Below, piece after piece: positions 52,547-61,787 of a stretch of 64,000 nucleotides of DNA. Each line of letters starts with the position of its first letter. The stretch's first letter is position 1. The translations under genes and the position numbers were made by a program. Below the pieces are notes generated by a model. It made no database searches, was not told the origin of the DNA, and saw only the letters and a list, made by a program, of their open reading frames with translations. This stretch comes from Kosakonia sp. SMBL-WEM22 (GTDB lineage: Bacteria; Pseudomonadota; Gammaproteobacteria; Enterobacterales; Enterobacteriaceae). The stretch lies in assembly GCF_014490785.1 (NCBI RefSeq), contig NZ_CP051488.1:2790001-2854000 (forward strand), read 5' to 3'.

Positions 52547-52562
52547 CTGTTTTTATATACAG
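52547..52562 (-). promoter_or_regulatory. LexA box (SOS operator)
   Basis: CTGTTTTTATATACAG has the full CTGT-N8-ACAG pattern inside TACTG..CAGTA, 20 bases upstream of the 79-residue gene. It predicts SOS induction of that gene and the UmuD'-like gene. Confidence 0.9.
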
Positions 52563-52659
52563 TATTTTGAATTCCGGAGCTTCTCAAGGCGAAGCGGCAA
52601 GAAGATTTGTCAACGGGTTGAACTGCCGAGAATTTTTCTTAAGTTAAATCATCTTTCTA

Positions 52660-52733
52660 CTAAAATTAATACAGCCCCGTAGCCTGCACCAGACAGGCAC
52701 GGAATGTAACTGCCCCGTCGCCGGGGCTTTTTT
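52660..52733 (+). ncRNA. candidate sRNA element, copy 2
   Basis: This copy matches 48014-48086. The hairpin is GCCTG-CACCAGA-CAGGC and the terminator GCCCCG-TCGC-CGGGGC-TTTTTTTT. It points rightward, against the tail fibre gene that ends at 52734, so it does not end the tail operon. Either it ends an own short transcript or it is an antisense end. Confidence 0.5.
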
Positions 52734-54020
52734 TTACGATCCCTGCGGGTTCAAAGTTTTAATTTCTGCTTCAAGCTCGCTGACGCGCCGCAGAAGTTGT
52801 TGCACGACAGGCACCAGGTAAGCCGCGCCGATTTCACCGGGATCTATCATCTTCCCGTCCTGAATTACAATGTCGCTGCCATCCAGCCCTGGAATCGTCA
52901 GAGACGTAATTTCAACCAGTTCCGGATCCAGCGCTTCAATGTTCTGGGCTCTGAAACCAACTTTTATCTGCTCCGGTCGCCACTTGAACGCATATCGTAT
53001 CGGTCTCACTTCGCTGATAAATCTAATCGCCTCTTCTTCCGTAATTTCCCGGACGATATTTTTTACTCGCTCGTCGGACGCCCCCGGGGAAATAGTGCCG
53101 TAAGTGGTTTTGATTGCACCATCACTGTTACGGAATATCCATACCCGATCTGTGGAAGATCCATCGGTAGAAATCATTATCGGTCCTGAAGCGTTGAAAG
53201 ATCCGTCATCACCTACCAGGTAGCCGTATGTGGACTGAATATTCCAGTTATTTGTGGCATTTCCGAGCCGGGTAAGGTTCAGGTTAAAAGGTTTCACTGC
53301 CGTGCCCAGAGCGCCACCCAAATCAAGTTTAACTGATGCCCCTCCAGACAAGCGTGAATTGATGGAGCCGCGGGGAGCGATTACTCCGGAAAAACTTGTA
53401 ACATCATTATTATCACCGGCAGAGGCCGCACCTAAATTTACGCGCGCATCCGTACTGCTTTTTGCACCTGTACCACCAAGTGAAACGGGAACTGTCCCCG
53501 TACTGTCCACTATGCCCAGGTTTTTGCGCGCATCATCTGCCGATTTTGAACCGGTTCCGCCCTGCTGGATACTCAGTGCAGTGGTCAGCCCGCCCAGGCT
53601 GGTGATGTCGGTATTAGCCCCCTTCTTTGCCAGCGACTTCTGGCCGGGAACAGTGACAGGCTGACCGTTAATGGTGATGGTCACATCTCCGCTGCCGTTC
53701 ATCACGTCAGCAAAACCGCCCATGTACCGCTGGTACATACTGAACGTTTCGGCAATATCCTGTGCCAGGCCATCCACGCTAAGGCTGTCACTCAGCAGAA
53801 TCGCGAATTTAGTGCCAGCGGGAATAGCCGGGCTGGCTGCCGGTGATACCGTGAGGGTGGTCGCGTTACCAATGGCTGTGATCTGGAATACCTGCACGGG
53901 GCTGGTCATGACCAGTACGGTGCAGCCATTACGTATGAGTGAGCCAGCCTGGGTGAAATTTGTGCCTGTGCCGGTCAGCGTGTTGCCGTTAATTGCGATA
54001 GTGCCGTTATTATAAATCAT
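52734..54020 (-). CDS. phage tail fibre with S74 chaperone domain
   Basis: This 428-residue short tail fibre starts with a baseplate-attachment-like region ('MIYNNGTIAINGNTLTGTGTNF'). It has collagen-poor repeats of the type 'LGGTGAKSSTDARVNLG' (residues about 150-205) and ends in a peptidase S74 intramolecular chaperone ('GASDERVKNIVREI', near 325). The last residues form a coiled coil ('LLRRVSELEAEIKTL'). Such domains fold the trimer and cleave themselves off. It determines receptor binding. Confidence 0.88.
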   Translation of the reverse strand: MIYNNGTIAINGNTLTGTGTNFTQAGSLIRNGCTVLVMTSPVQVFQITAIGNATTLTVSPAASPAIPAGTKFAILLSDSLSVDGLAQDIAETFSMYQRYMGGFADVMNGSGDVTITINGQPVTVPGQKSLAKKGANTDITSLGGLTTALSIQQGGTGSKSADDARKNLGIVDSTGTVPVSLGGTGAKSSTDARVNLGAASAGDNNDVTSFSGVIAPRGSINSRLSGGASVKLDLGGALGTAVKPFNLNLTRLGNATNNWNIQSTYGYLVGDDGSFNASGPIMISTDGSSTDRVWIFRNSDGAIKTTYGTISPGASDERVKNIVREITEEEAIRFISEVRPIRYAFKWRPEQIKVGFRAQNIEALDPELVEITSLTIPGLDGSDIVIQDGKMIDPGEIGAAYLVPVVQQLLRRVSELEAEIKTLNPQGS

Positions 54021-54146
54021 GAACTACCTCACGATAATAAAGATCGCTTAAAACGATCAAACATGTAAAATTGATCGCTCATATCAATCTGACTATTTTT
54101 TAAAATCAAATAAAATGGAAATTCCCTCATACAGAGGAATATTGAG

Positions 54147-54509
54147 ATGAAAACTTTATATGCCGTAGCTTTTTTGCTGCTCGCTGGATGTAATAATAAA
54201 CACACAGATCACGCTTTTGTGATGGATTATCCGTTTGATGCTACTCGTTTATCCCTGGGTGGCGATATTCACGTAAATATCGACTGTTCTACCAGAGAGA
54301 TAAAGATTATTTCAGACACCAGCAATGGGATTTTCAGCCGCCATGTTAATAAGCGGATCAGTAATATTTGCTACAAGAAACTAGATGTACTCGATATCGT
54401 TTATCACTTCGAGCCCGCGAGAGGTGCTAGGCAAAATATGCTTGCTACACAATATCCCCGCGTTCCACCTGTATCAAACCCCAACAAACTGTGCGATGGG
54501 GATTCTTAA
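54147..54509 (+). CDS. putative lipoprotein on the opposite strand
   Basis: This 120-residue protein has a short lipoprotein signal with lipobox L-A-G-C15 and AGAGGAA before the ATG. It is read against the tail genes and its last 36 bases overlap the DUF6453-like gene. The arrangement fits a lysogen-expressed 'moron'. No family is recognised. Confidence 0.6.
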   Translation: MKTLYAVAFLLLAGCNNKHTDHAFVMDYPFDATRLSLGGDIHVNIDCSTREIKIISDTSNGIFSRHVNKRISNICYKKLDVLDIVYHFEPARGARQNMLATQYPRVPPVSNPNKLCDGDS

Positions 54510-55115
54510 TCCCCTTCCCTGAAACGTCTGGCTCCAGTTGCGCTGATTTTTTGAGATATACCTTCCCTGAAGCTGTGAGCCTGTCCATTTTAGCGCGATG
54601 CCTGAATAACCTGTAACGGTTCCATCATCGCTGACATTTCCCGGACAATTATTTACGAGTATCCAGGGAACAAAGTTGAGACTTACTGAAAAAGTATTGT
54701 TCTGCAGATCATAGTTTGCTGGTACTTCAAAAAAACCAACCACTCTCGGCATCTTCGAAGCTGAGGCGGCACTCCAGATAAGATTTCCTGCACTATCAAA
54801 CACGTCAAGATAGCCGCTCTGCATGCCTATATTCCGTGCCGTTCGGATCATGCTACCCGCATTTTCTTCCAGAATATCAGCACCAGGTAAGCCGTATTTG
54901 TTCGTTCCAAGTTGCAACCACCTTAACCGACCATCATTCCAGAATGACTGCGGCGTAAACCCGAGCGTGCTGCCATTGCCAAATGGGCTGGTAATCTCAT
55001 AGAACCCTTTGTCCGTGACAGCCCCCAATGTACGTTTATCGTAAAAAAGGGTTGATCGATTCTGTGAGTCCACCAGCAGCTTACCGGAATCGTTGTATAC
55101 CTCGAATCCGCTCAT
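54474..55115 (-). CDS. phage tail-associated protein, DUF6453-like
   Basis: This 213-residue protein ('MSGFEVYNDSGKLLVDS' start) is predicted beta-rich, as are proteins between J and the tail fibre in many enterobacterial siphophages. It starts within the last bases of the preceding gene. I assign it to the DUF6453 tail group from pattern memory only; its function is unknown. Confidence 0.65.
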   Translation of the reverse strand: MSGFEVYNDSGKLLVDSQNRSTLFYDKRTLGAVTDKGFYEITSPFGNGSTLGFTPQSFWNDGRLRWLQLGTNKYGLPGADILEENAGSMIRTARNIGMQSGYLDVFDSAGNLIWSAASASKMPRVVGFFEVPANYDLQNNTFSVSLNFVPWILVNNCPGNVSDDGTVTGYSGIALKWTGSQLQGRYISKNQRNWSQTFQGRGLRIPIAQFVGV

Positions 55116-55414
55116 TGAAAGTTATATACCTCCACGTTGAGTGTGATTGCTGCGCTGCCTTTGCTGGGCAGATAATACAAAGTGATGCCGCCGTTGTAAG
55201 CGCGGCAGAAATATTCGTTAACTGTAGGCCCCGTTGAAACGATAGTGGCAAATGAACCATCCTGAGTCGCTCCTGCAAAGGCAAAATTTTTTTGCGTTTC
55301 ACCTGAAGCCAGCGAAACAGACAGGTTTCCCATATACCGAATCGCATAATCACTCAAATCTACGGCAACGCGACCGTTATCATCCCAGCACTGTAAGCCT
55401 TGTGGCATCACCAT
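55112..55414 (-). CDS. small phage tail-associated protein
   Basis: This 100-residue protein ('MVMPQGLQCWDDNGRVAVD') overlaps the J stop by seven bases and is followed by the 213-residue gene with a four-base overlap. Its N-terminus resembles that of the following protein family (short statements on a queried state). A structural or accessory tail role is likely. Confidence 0.65.
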   Translation of the reverse strand: MVMPQGLQCWDDNGRVAVDLSDYAIRYMGNLSVSLASGETQKNFAFAGATQDGSFATIVSTGPTVNEYFCRAYNGGITLYYLPSKGSAAITLNVEVYNFQ

Positions 55415-58400
55415 AACCCCATTCTGACACGTAACACGTTATTACTGTCGTATATGCGAATAAGTGTGCTGGATATCAGCATCCTCCCGCCTCCGGCTAC
55501 ACCGTTAATTTCGAACGTTCCCCCTTTATCAAGCTTCCAGCCAGCAGAGCCCGCAACATAGTTATTGGACTGGATATAATTCCCGATTTTGGCGTTCTCA
55601 ATTGAACCGTCCTGAATGAACGTATCCCGGATGAAGGTTTGCCCGTTCTGGATTACGAACGGCAGCGAGACCGTGCCTCCGGCCTGGGCCATTACGGCGA
55701 ACCGATCTGCCACAAACAGCACCTGAGACTGCATACCCGCAGGCGTGTTCTCCACCCCAATGCCCATCCCGGCGGCATACTGACGCCCGTTAGCATCCAC
55801 CCCCACCTTGATGCTATACATGGCAGAAAGGTTACCGCTGATATCTGCAACCGCCTGCGAATTCTGGACGATTGCCGCCTGCTGACCGTTTACCGTCACT
55901 GACAGCGAGTTGATTTTTGTCGCGGAGACCTGTGAAAAATCCGCCATGGTTCTGGCAAAATCAGTGGCATTTGCCGTGCCGCCGCCCGCGCTGGCATCCA
56001 GCATACTGAGCGACTCGGCAACGGCCTGGCTGGCATCCGCCATCACGTTGTCGACACGCTCAATCCCGGCCTTGTTGTCGCCGTACTGCACACTGAGCAG
56101 AGTCCGGGTGTTGACCTGCGCCAGCGTGTTGGTGATAAGCGCGATTGAGTTGCTCTGTATTCCCCCTCTGATATCGCTTCCATCTATGCCCGCTATTTCA
56201 GCCGATATCTCCTCAAAGCGTGACGCAGTGGACGAGTCCAGATCCGTCACGGTCTGCGTCAGCTCCGTGACACTGGCCCTGTTCTCTTCCGTCTGTGCAG
56301 TAAGCTGATCGACAGCTGTAGCGCGTGCCTCTGTTTCGTTTGCCAGCGCCTGACGCACTTCGGTGATGCCGGCGGCGTTCTGATCCGTCTTTGCCTCCAG
56401 GCGGATCACATCGGTAACGCGCGCTTCGGTTTCGGTGGCAATAACCTCGCGCAGTTGTTCGAACAGCGCCGAGTTAGCGCCCTGCTGGGCTGACTGGCGC
56501 ACGACAACATCGGCGATGGCCAGGGCATTGCCGATAATGGCTTCTGCTGTCTGCCGGTTTGCCCCGGCCGCCGCAGCCAGGCCGTCGGCGTTCTGTTTCA
56601 CTGCCTCGGCCAGTTCCGCAACCTTCGCACTGCTGTCCACGGCGTTCTCGATGAGGTCTTTGAAAAGCTCCGTATCCTTGATCTGCGCGAGCACGGCCTC
56701 TGTAATATCGGTCACATCGGTGCTGGACTGGCCGCGGATCCAGTCGGTATAGGCTGACTGATTGCCGGTTCGGTCAACAAGCCTGGCCCGGTACCAAAAC
56801 TCCTGCCCCGCCCTGAGCCCCATCTGCTGATAGAGTTTCTGCGGATAAGGTACTGCAGCCAGCAGCATCGGGTTTGAGCCGTCCCCAGCGAGGCTGTACT
56901 GCAGTTCCGTGCTCAGCGTATCGCCAGTATCTTCCGGAAAAGCCCAGGTGACATTGATACCGAATACGACATCCTCTGACGCTGACAGCCCTACCGGCTT
57001 TGGAACATCGCCCACGCGCCCCTTAAGGTGTGTCAGCTGTGAAGAGGCCCACAGACTTGATGCCCCTCCTGAGTTGATGGCACGCACGCGTACCAGGTAG
57101 TCGCCTTCAAAAATGCCGGGCACTTCTATATTACGCAGTCCGGTTTCTGGCACATTAATCCATTCATTATCTCCACGCTTCCACTGCGCCTGGTATGAGA
57201 TAACATCAGCCTGAGGCTTGCCATTTTTATCCAGTGGCGCATCCCAGGAGGCGATTAGTGTAGTAATGCGCTGGCCCTGTCGTACCGATTCAAAGCTTGA
57301 TACCTGGATGTTAGTCGGCTGATTGACAAGTCCGGTCGGAATCAGGCTGATTGGCGGCGTATCCAGTCGGGCATTATTATCAACCGCGTCATATTTAGAG
57401 GAGTTATATTCTGCCGCGGTGATGGAATAGGTATTTTCCTCATCATTGAACGTCAGGTTAGTTACTCTGAAGTACTGTAATCTCAACTGCCCGGCGTCTA
57501 TAACAAATACTGCATTCGGTAAAGGGTCCGCTTTGAAGGGCGTGGACACCACAAGCTGCGTACCATTTACAGCCTGAATAACCCGACTTTCGACGGTTCC
57601 ACCCTGTGTGCGAATCATCAGCGTGTCGCCAGCAACCGCGCTGGTGCCCCGATCAGTTGTCACAGCCTTCAGCCCGCCGTTGTACCCTGATATACGACCT
57701 CCGTACACGCGACCAGAAAGGCGTTCATCGGCAAAGGCAAACACCGTGCCCGGCACATAAACATAGCCATCAAGCCCAGTTTGTAGGGTGATAATGCGAT
57801 CAAGAGAGTTGGAATACACCGCCCAACCACCACGCCGCTGAGCCTCACTCTCTCGCGTACAGCCGATCGCTGTGATTTGCGTCTGTTTAAACTTGAACTG
57901 TTTCACAAGGTCCGGGAACATCACCGCCGTAGTTCGATCCTGATAATGATTGTCCGGGTCGCTGAAATTAATCAGCGCGCTGGAAAAACGGGTCTTTTCA
58001 CTGCCACTTGAGTAGACCGGCTTGCCGATCACTGCGGCGCGGGTGAGGATCTGCAGTTTCGACGTGTCCGCCGGCATGTCAGAGACAACGTTGAACATGT
58101 TGTTGCCCCAGAACGTCATCCCGTTGAACCCGGCGGCGATATCCTTGATCACCTGCCATGCATCGGCCTGAGACTGTATATAAACGTCAAATACAAAGCG
58201 CGGCTCGGTACCGCTGCCGCCCTTTCCGTCGGGCACCTTCTGATCGCAACGCTGGGCTATACGATATAGCTCCCACTTATCCAGCATATCCGCCGTGATG
58301 CGGCGGCCAAGGCCGAAACGTGGCTCGGTCAGAACATCGAACCAGATCCATGCCGGGTTGTTCGACCATCCCCACTTGAACGTGCCATCCCAGGTGCCGC

Positions 58401-59187
58401 TGTAAGTACGGGCTACCGGATCGTAGTTTGAGGGGATTCGGATGATGCGCCCCTTCGGTTTACATGAGATTTTCGGAATATCGCTGAATGATTTTGCATT
58501 GAACGAGACATACAACAGTGCTGTGTGCGGATAACGAAGACGCGCGTCGATAACCTCTGTGATGGCCTGCACCTGCGTTTTGTTCTGCAGCAGCTGGCTG
58601 GTGCTGTCATCAGTATCCCTGACCACACGAATCTGCCACCCGGTGCTGGCCTTTGGCAGGTTAATACGGTGGGTCAGTTCATACAGCGAGCTCAGCTTCT
58701 CTGTAACCGTTCTGGTCATAACAGTGGAAAAAGCGCCACCATCCACTGCCAGGTCGATGTGGTATTTGACGGTGGTACCAACGATATCGCCGTTATTCTG
58801 CTGTTGCTGCAGGCCGGGAATGCCAATCCGAACGAGCACGGCATCGATCTGGGTGTTGCTCAGCGCGCGGTTCCAGGGCGTTGCTTTAGTCAGCGACACG
58901 CCGACCTTGCTTTCATTTTCTACGGCGGGAAAGCCAGGAATAGGCATCTGGGTCTGGGTGCCCGGGCGAAAATCCCATGATACTTCTTCAAAATTCATTG
59001 TCCCGTCGGCATTACCCAGCGGGGTTCCGTCCAGAAAAATCCTTGACGCATCCAGCCCGCCAGCAAACTCACCCTCCCCAAGCGCCAGCAGCAAGCGACA
59101 GCGCGCCATTGACTGCGCTGAGTCTGGCTGCTCAACCGGAGTGTGTTGCTTCTGGCTGCCACCCTTAGAACCAGTGATCGTTTCCAT
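55408..59187 (-). CDS. J: tail tip host-specificity protein J
   Basis: ATG 59187 gives 1259 residues; lambda J has 1132. The N-terminal half follows gpJ ('GEGEFAGGLDASRIFLDGTP', 'ILTRAAVIGKPVYSSGSEKT'). Fibronectin type III-like parts lie at about 630-800, then a long coiled-coil stretch (about 830-1100), and a beta-rich C-terminal receptor-binding region. The tip attaches the tail to the host receptor. A T-tract hairpin lies just upstream of the start. Confidence 0.92.
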   Translation of the reverse strand: METITGSKGGSQKQHTPVEQPDSAQSMARCRLLLALGEGEFAGGLDASRIFLDGTPLGNADGTMNFEEVSWDFRPGTQTQMPIPGFPAVENESKVGVSLTKATPWNRALSNTQIDAVLVRIGIPGLQQQQNNGDIVGTTVKYHIDLAVDGGAFSTVMTRTVTEKLSSLYELTHRINLPKASTGWQIRVVRDTDDSTSQLLQNKTQVQAITEVIDARLRYPHTALLYVSFNAKSFSDIPKISCKPKGRIIRIPSNYDPVARTYSGTWDGTFKWGWSNNPAWIWFDVLTEPRFGLGRRITADMLDKWELYRIAQRCDQKVPDGKGGSGTEPRFVFDVYIQSQADAWQVIKDIAAGFNGMTFWGNNMFNVVSDMPADTSKLQILTRAAVIGKPVYSSGSEKTRFSSALINFSDPDNHYQDRTTAVMFPDLVKQFKFKQTQITAIGCTRESEAQRRGGWAVYSNSLDRIITLQTGLDGYVYVPGTVFAFADERLSGRVYGGRISGYNGGLKAVTTDRGTSAVAGDTLMIRTQGGTVESRVIQAVNGTQLVVSTPFKADPLPNAVFVIDAGQLRLQYFRVTNLTFNDEENTYSITAAEYNSSKYDAVDNNARLDTPPISLIPTGLVNQPTNIQVSSFESVRQGQRITTLIASWDAPLDKNGKPQADVISYQAQWKRGDNEWINVPETGLRNIEVPGIFEGDYLVRVRAINSGGASSLWASSQLTHLKGRVGDVPKPVGLSASEDVVFGINVTWAFPEDTGDTLSTELQYSLAGDGSNPMLLAAVPYPQKLYQQMGLRAGQEFWYRARLVDRTGNQSAYTDWIRGQSSTDVTDITEAVLAQIKDTELFKDLIENAVDSSAKVAELAEAVKQNADGLAAAAGANRQTAEAIIGNALAIADVVVRQSAQQGANSALFEQLREVIATETEARVTDVIRLEAKTDQNAAGITEVRQALANETEARATAVDQLTAQTEENRASVTELTQTVTDLDSSTASRFEEISAEIAGIDGSDIRGGIQSNSIALITNTLAQVNTRTLLSVQYGDNKAGIERVDNVMADASQAVAESLSMLDASAGGGTANATDFARTMADFSQVSATKINSLSVTVNGQQAAIVQNSQAVADISGNLSAMYSIKVGVDANGRQYAAGMGIGVENTPAGMQSQVLFVADRFAVMAQAGGTVSLPFVIQNGQTFIRDTFIQDGSIENAKIGNYIQSNNYVAGSAGWKLDKGGTFEINGVAGGGRMLISSTLIRIYDSNNVLRVRMGLW

Positions 59188-59197
59188 ATTGCATCCA

Positions 59198-59224
59198 TAA
59201 AAAAAGCACCCGGCTGGGTGCTTT
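59198..59224 (-). terminator. terminator-like hairpin just upstream of J
   Basis: On the minus strand AAAGCACCC-AGCC-GGGTGCTTT is followed by TTTTATGG, 11 bases before the J start. Confidence 0.7.
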
Positions 59225-59242
59225 ATATTCAGAAAGGATTTG

Positions 59243-59842
59243 TCAGATGTCTTCAGCGACAACACCTGCGGAGATAATGGCTCCGCCAATCTCACGCTCG
59301 CCGTAAAGCAACGCGACGGGGTTCCCCATCGCAAGGGTATTCACTGAACCACCGAATGCATAGCTTGGCTTATTGTCCGGATCATCACGCCCCTGCAATC
59401 CTTTGGGCTGTGGTGACAGCATCTGATACAGGCCGCCCGCCATCATTGATGCCCCTGACAAGATGAGCCCGGCCCCAAATGTGAGACCGACGCCGGCCCA
59501 TCCAGTCGCTACACCGACGATCACCCCGGCAACCACCATTACCGCCCCCAAAATGGTCTGAAACATTCCTGCCTTTTTCGCACCTTCCATTACTGGAGCG
59601 ATACGGATATCACTGTCACCTGCCAGCCCCTGAAAGTCCTGCACGCCAATATTTCGCTTGCCGCGAAATACGGCAAATGTCATGCCATTCTTTTTAGCGT
59701 TCATCAGGTAGTCTTCCAGCCCGTCGAAGTTGATGCACAGGGCCTTTACCGCTTCGGCGGATGTCTGCACCGCCAGCTTATGCACTCGCCCGAACCGGGC
59801 GCCCAGCGAGCCATACAGGCGAATAGTCGTTAAACGCGCCAT
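59243..59842 (-). CDS. I: tail assembly protein I
   Basis: This 199-residue protein corresponds to lambda gpI. The N-terminal ubiquitin-like part ('LTTIRLYGSLGARFGR') is followed by a glycine- and alanine-rich hydrophobic segment (about 95-145, 'GVATGWAGVGLTFGAGLILSG') typical of the family. It overlaps K by 13 bases and is needed for tail-tip assembly. Confidence 0.9.
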   Translation of the reverse strand: MARLTTIRLYGSLGARFGRVHKLAVQTSAEAVKALCINFDGLEDYLMNAKKNGMTFAVFRGKRNIGVQDFQGLAGDSDIRIAPVMEGAKKAGMFQTILGAVMVVAGVIVGVATGWAGVGLTFGAGLILSGASMMAGGLYQMLSPQPKGLQGRDDPDNKPSYAFGGSVNTLAMGNPVALLYGEREIGGAIISAGVVAEDI

Positions 59843-60561
59843 GGTTTTATCTCCTGTGGCAGGTCTTTATGACGAACGCAGATCATCGTGCGGTCTTTAA
59901 AATAGCCTCGGGCATACGGAGTAATGCAGGAAGGCTGGCCGTACAGGTGATGGAGCAGCTCACCCTCTTCAGTGATAATGCCCGCATGGTTCCACTTATC
60001 GGATTCAACCTGCATGATGACCATGCACCCGGGTGCCGGGTCACATTCGATGAAGCCTTCTTGCTCCCAGTTATCAAAATAGAAGTTGTCCGGGTACTGA
60101 CTTTCCCACCATGGATAATCGACGCGGAAATCGTCTAACGTGACGCCCTGGGTGATGTGCCAGTCCATGATAAGCCCCCAACAGTCGTGTGAACCCAGGA
60201 TAAACGTGCGGCCGATAAGCGGCACCGCCTCGGGCATTATCTCGGCGTATTCATCGCTGTCCGGCGCGTAAATGCCCCAGACCACGCCGGAGTTGTTGCA
60301 CTGCTGGCGATCCAGGTCTGACGGTATAGGCCGTGCACCGTCGCCGGGGTGGGAATGTATAACGCGTATAATTGTACCGATGTCCTCAGCATTCGCCCAG
60401 AACTCGCCATCGATACGGAAATGCTCGGTCGGGTTTTCGTGGGTGTTCGATACGGGGATATAGCGCTGGCGACGGCCAGACTGGATAACGAATCCGCAGC
60501 ACTCGCGCGGGGATTCCTCCAGCGCATGCGCCCGGATAGCCGACATTATGGTTTTGTTCAT
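59830..60561 (-). CDS. K: tail assembly protein K with JAMM and NlpC/P60 domains
   Basis: This 243-residue protein has an N-terminal Mov34/JAMM metalloprotease domain ('VIHSHPGDGARPIPSDLD', zinc ligands H-H-D) and a C-terminal NlpC/P60 domain (Cys in 'GSHDCWGLIMD', His in 'KWNHAGIIT'). Lambda K has the same layout. It may process tail-tip proteins or cut peptidoglycan. Confidence 0.92.
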   Translation of the reverse strand: MNKTIMSAIRAHALEESPRECCGFVIQSGRRQRYIPVSNTHENPTEHFRIDGEFWANAEDIGTIIRVIHSHPGDGARPIPSDLDRQQCNNSGVVWGIYAPDSDEYAEIMPEAVPLIGRTFILGSHDCWGLIMDWHITQGVTLDDFRVDYPWWESQYPDNFYFDNWEQEGFIECDPAPGCMVIMQVESDKWNHAGIITEEGELLHHLYGQPSCITPYARGYFKDRTMICVRHKDLPQEIKPWRV

Positions 60562-60573
60562 TGGTATGTCCGT

Positions 60574-61347
60574 TTATCGGGTGAAAAGAACCGTCGCCGG
60601 GAAGCCGCCAAAATCGAGGATCGCTGCGTTTGGCTCTGCCAGCCCGGCACCGAACCTTTTACGACAGTCGCTAAAACACCCACCGCAGAAATCCAGTGCC
60701 GGATCTGACACCGGATTACCGTTTGCATCAAAGTATGCCGTGCCATTGTAGGTACAACCATCGCCACTTCGGTAATGACCACGTAGCGCCCACTCACATA
60801 ACGACGTAATTTGCCGTGTGGGTATCACCAGGCTTTGAAGATCTGCCGGGCTGCTTAGTGCCCAGGTCACCACCTCGTCATCTTCGGACGTTTTGGTATC
60901 CAGCCAGAAGGTCTGAAGCGTGAACATAGTCGGATCGGCAGTGGGATTAACTCGCTCGGGAAAATTCACCGCATCCAGATACACCGCATAGGTGTCGATA
61001 ATGCTCACCTTCGCGTTCACCATGTCCTTAAACTGAAGGCATAGCGCGGTGATATGGCCGTCAAGGTTTGAGACGCTGAGTGACGGCTCTGCCGCCTGGT
61101 CAGTTGAGAGAGCCAGTCCTGTTAACTGGAAAGGCCAGAAATCATAGACCTTACCATCGAAGACTACAGGCTTGGGCCCGAGCTTGCTTTCATCACCCTG
61201 CGCCTCGTCAATCTCCCGGGGAGTATGCGGAAAAGGACTGTAATGAAAGCGGTGAATACCACCACTGAATTCTGAGGCGTCCACTTGCACCAGCCGGACT
61301 TTTCCGCCTGGTGCAAGCATGGCTGCCGTATCAATAAGGGCTGTCAT
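60574..61347 (-). CDS. L: minor tail protein L
   Basis: This 257-residue protein corresponds to lambda gpL. The C-terminal domain holds the four-cysteine cluster ('LCEWALRG', 'GCTYNGTAYF', 'CGGCFSDCRKRFG') that binds an iron-sulfur cluster in lambda-type tail tips. It lies between M and K. Confidence 0.92.
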   Translation of the reverse strand: MTALIDTAAMLAPGGKVRLVQVDASEFSGGIHRFHYSPFPHTPREIDEAQGDESKLGPKPVVFDGKVYDFWPFQLTGLALSTDQAAEPSLSVSNLDGHITALCLQFKDMVNAKVSIIDTYAVYLDAVNFPERVNPTADPTMFTLQTFWLDTKTSEDDEVVTWALSSPADLQSLVIPTRQITSLCEWALRGHYRSGDGCTYNGTAYFDANGNPVSDPALDFCGGCFSDCRKRFGAGLAEPNAAILDFGGFPATVLFTR

Positions 61348-61355
61348 GGTTGACC

Positions 61356-61706
61356 TCAGGCATAGACGCCGTAGGCGCGCTTTATGGTGAAAGTAAGCTC
61401 TGCTGCGTTGCTGCTGATCTGGTTCTTACGCACAGAATCTTTGACGACCCGATACAACCCCTTCTCCTCGCCGGGTGGCGTGATGATGAAAGCCTTAACG
61501 GTATGAGCCAGCAGGAATGAGCGAATTTCGTTTATCAACACCTCTTTACCAACATAAATCATCGGAACCTGAATGGCAGTAGAGTTGATGCCATTTTCAG
61601 CCACCTGCTCATAACCGTCACCGAACTGTGAGGCCCGGATTGTCTGGTTATATTCAATTGCGCCCGCTCCGAGTTGCGCGGGCCATTTATAGGTTTCAAC
61701 AGCCAT
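61356..61706 (-). CDS. M: minor tail protein M
   Basis: ATG 61706 gives 116 residues beginning 'MAVETYKW', the gpM start pattern; the longer frame runs through a hairpin and is not credible. 'RASQFGDGYEQVAENGIN' is the family core. It sits between the tape measure gene and L and links the tail tip to the tube. Confidence 0.92.
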   Translation of the reverse strand: MAVETYKWPAQLGAGAIEYNQTIRASQFGDGYEQVAENGINSTAIQVPMIYVGKEVLINEIRSFLLAHTVKAFIITPPGEEKGLYRVVKDSVRKNQISSNAAELTFTIKRAYGVYA

Positions 61707-61716
61707 GTTTGCTCCA

Positions 61717-61743
61717 TAAAAAAAGCCCCGCATAAGCGAGGCT
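61717..61743 (-). terminator. terminator-like hairpin just upstream of M
   Basis: On the minus strand AGCCTCGC-TTAT-GCGGGGCT (one G-U pair) is followed by TTTTTTTATGG, 11 bases before the M start. Confidence 0.7.
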
Positions 61744-61787
61744 GGCATCAGGGATTCGGCAAAATACTTTTCAGTTATCTTTGAAAA

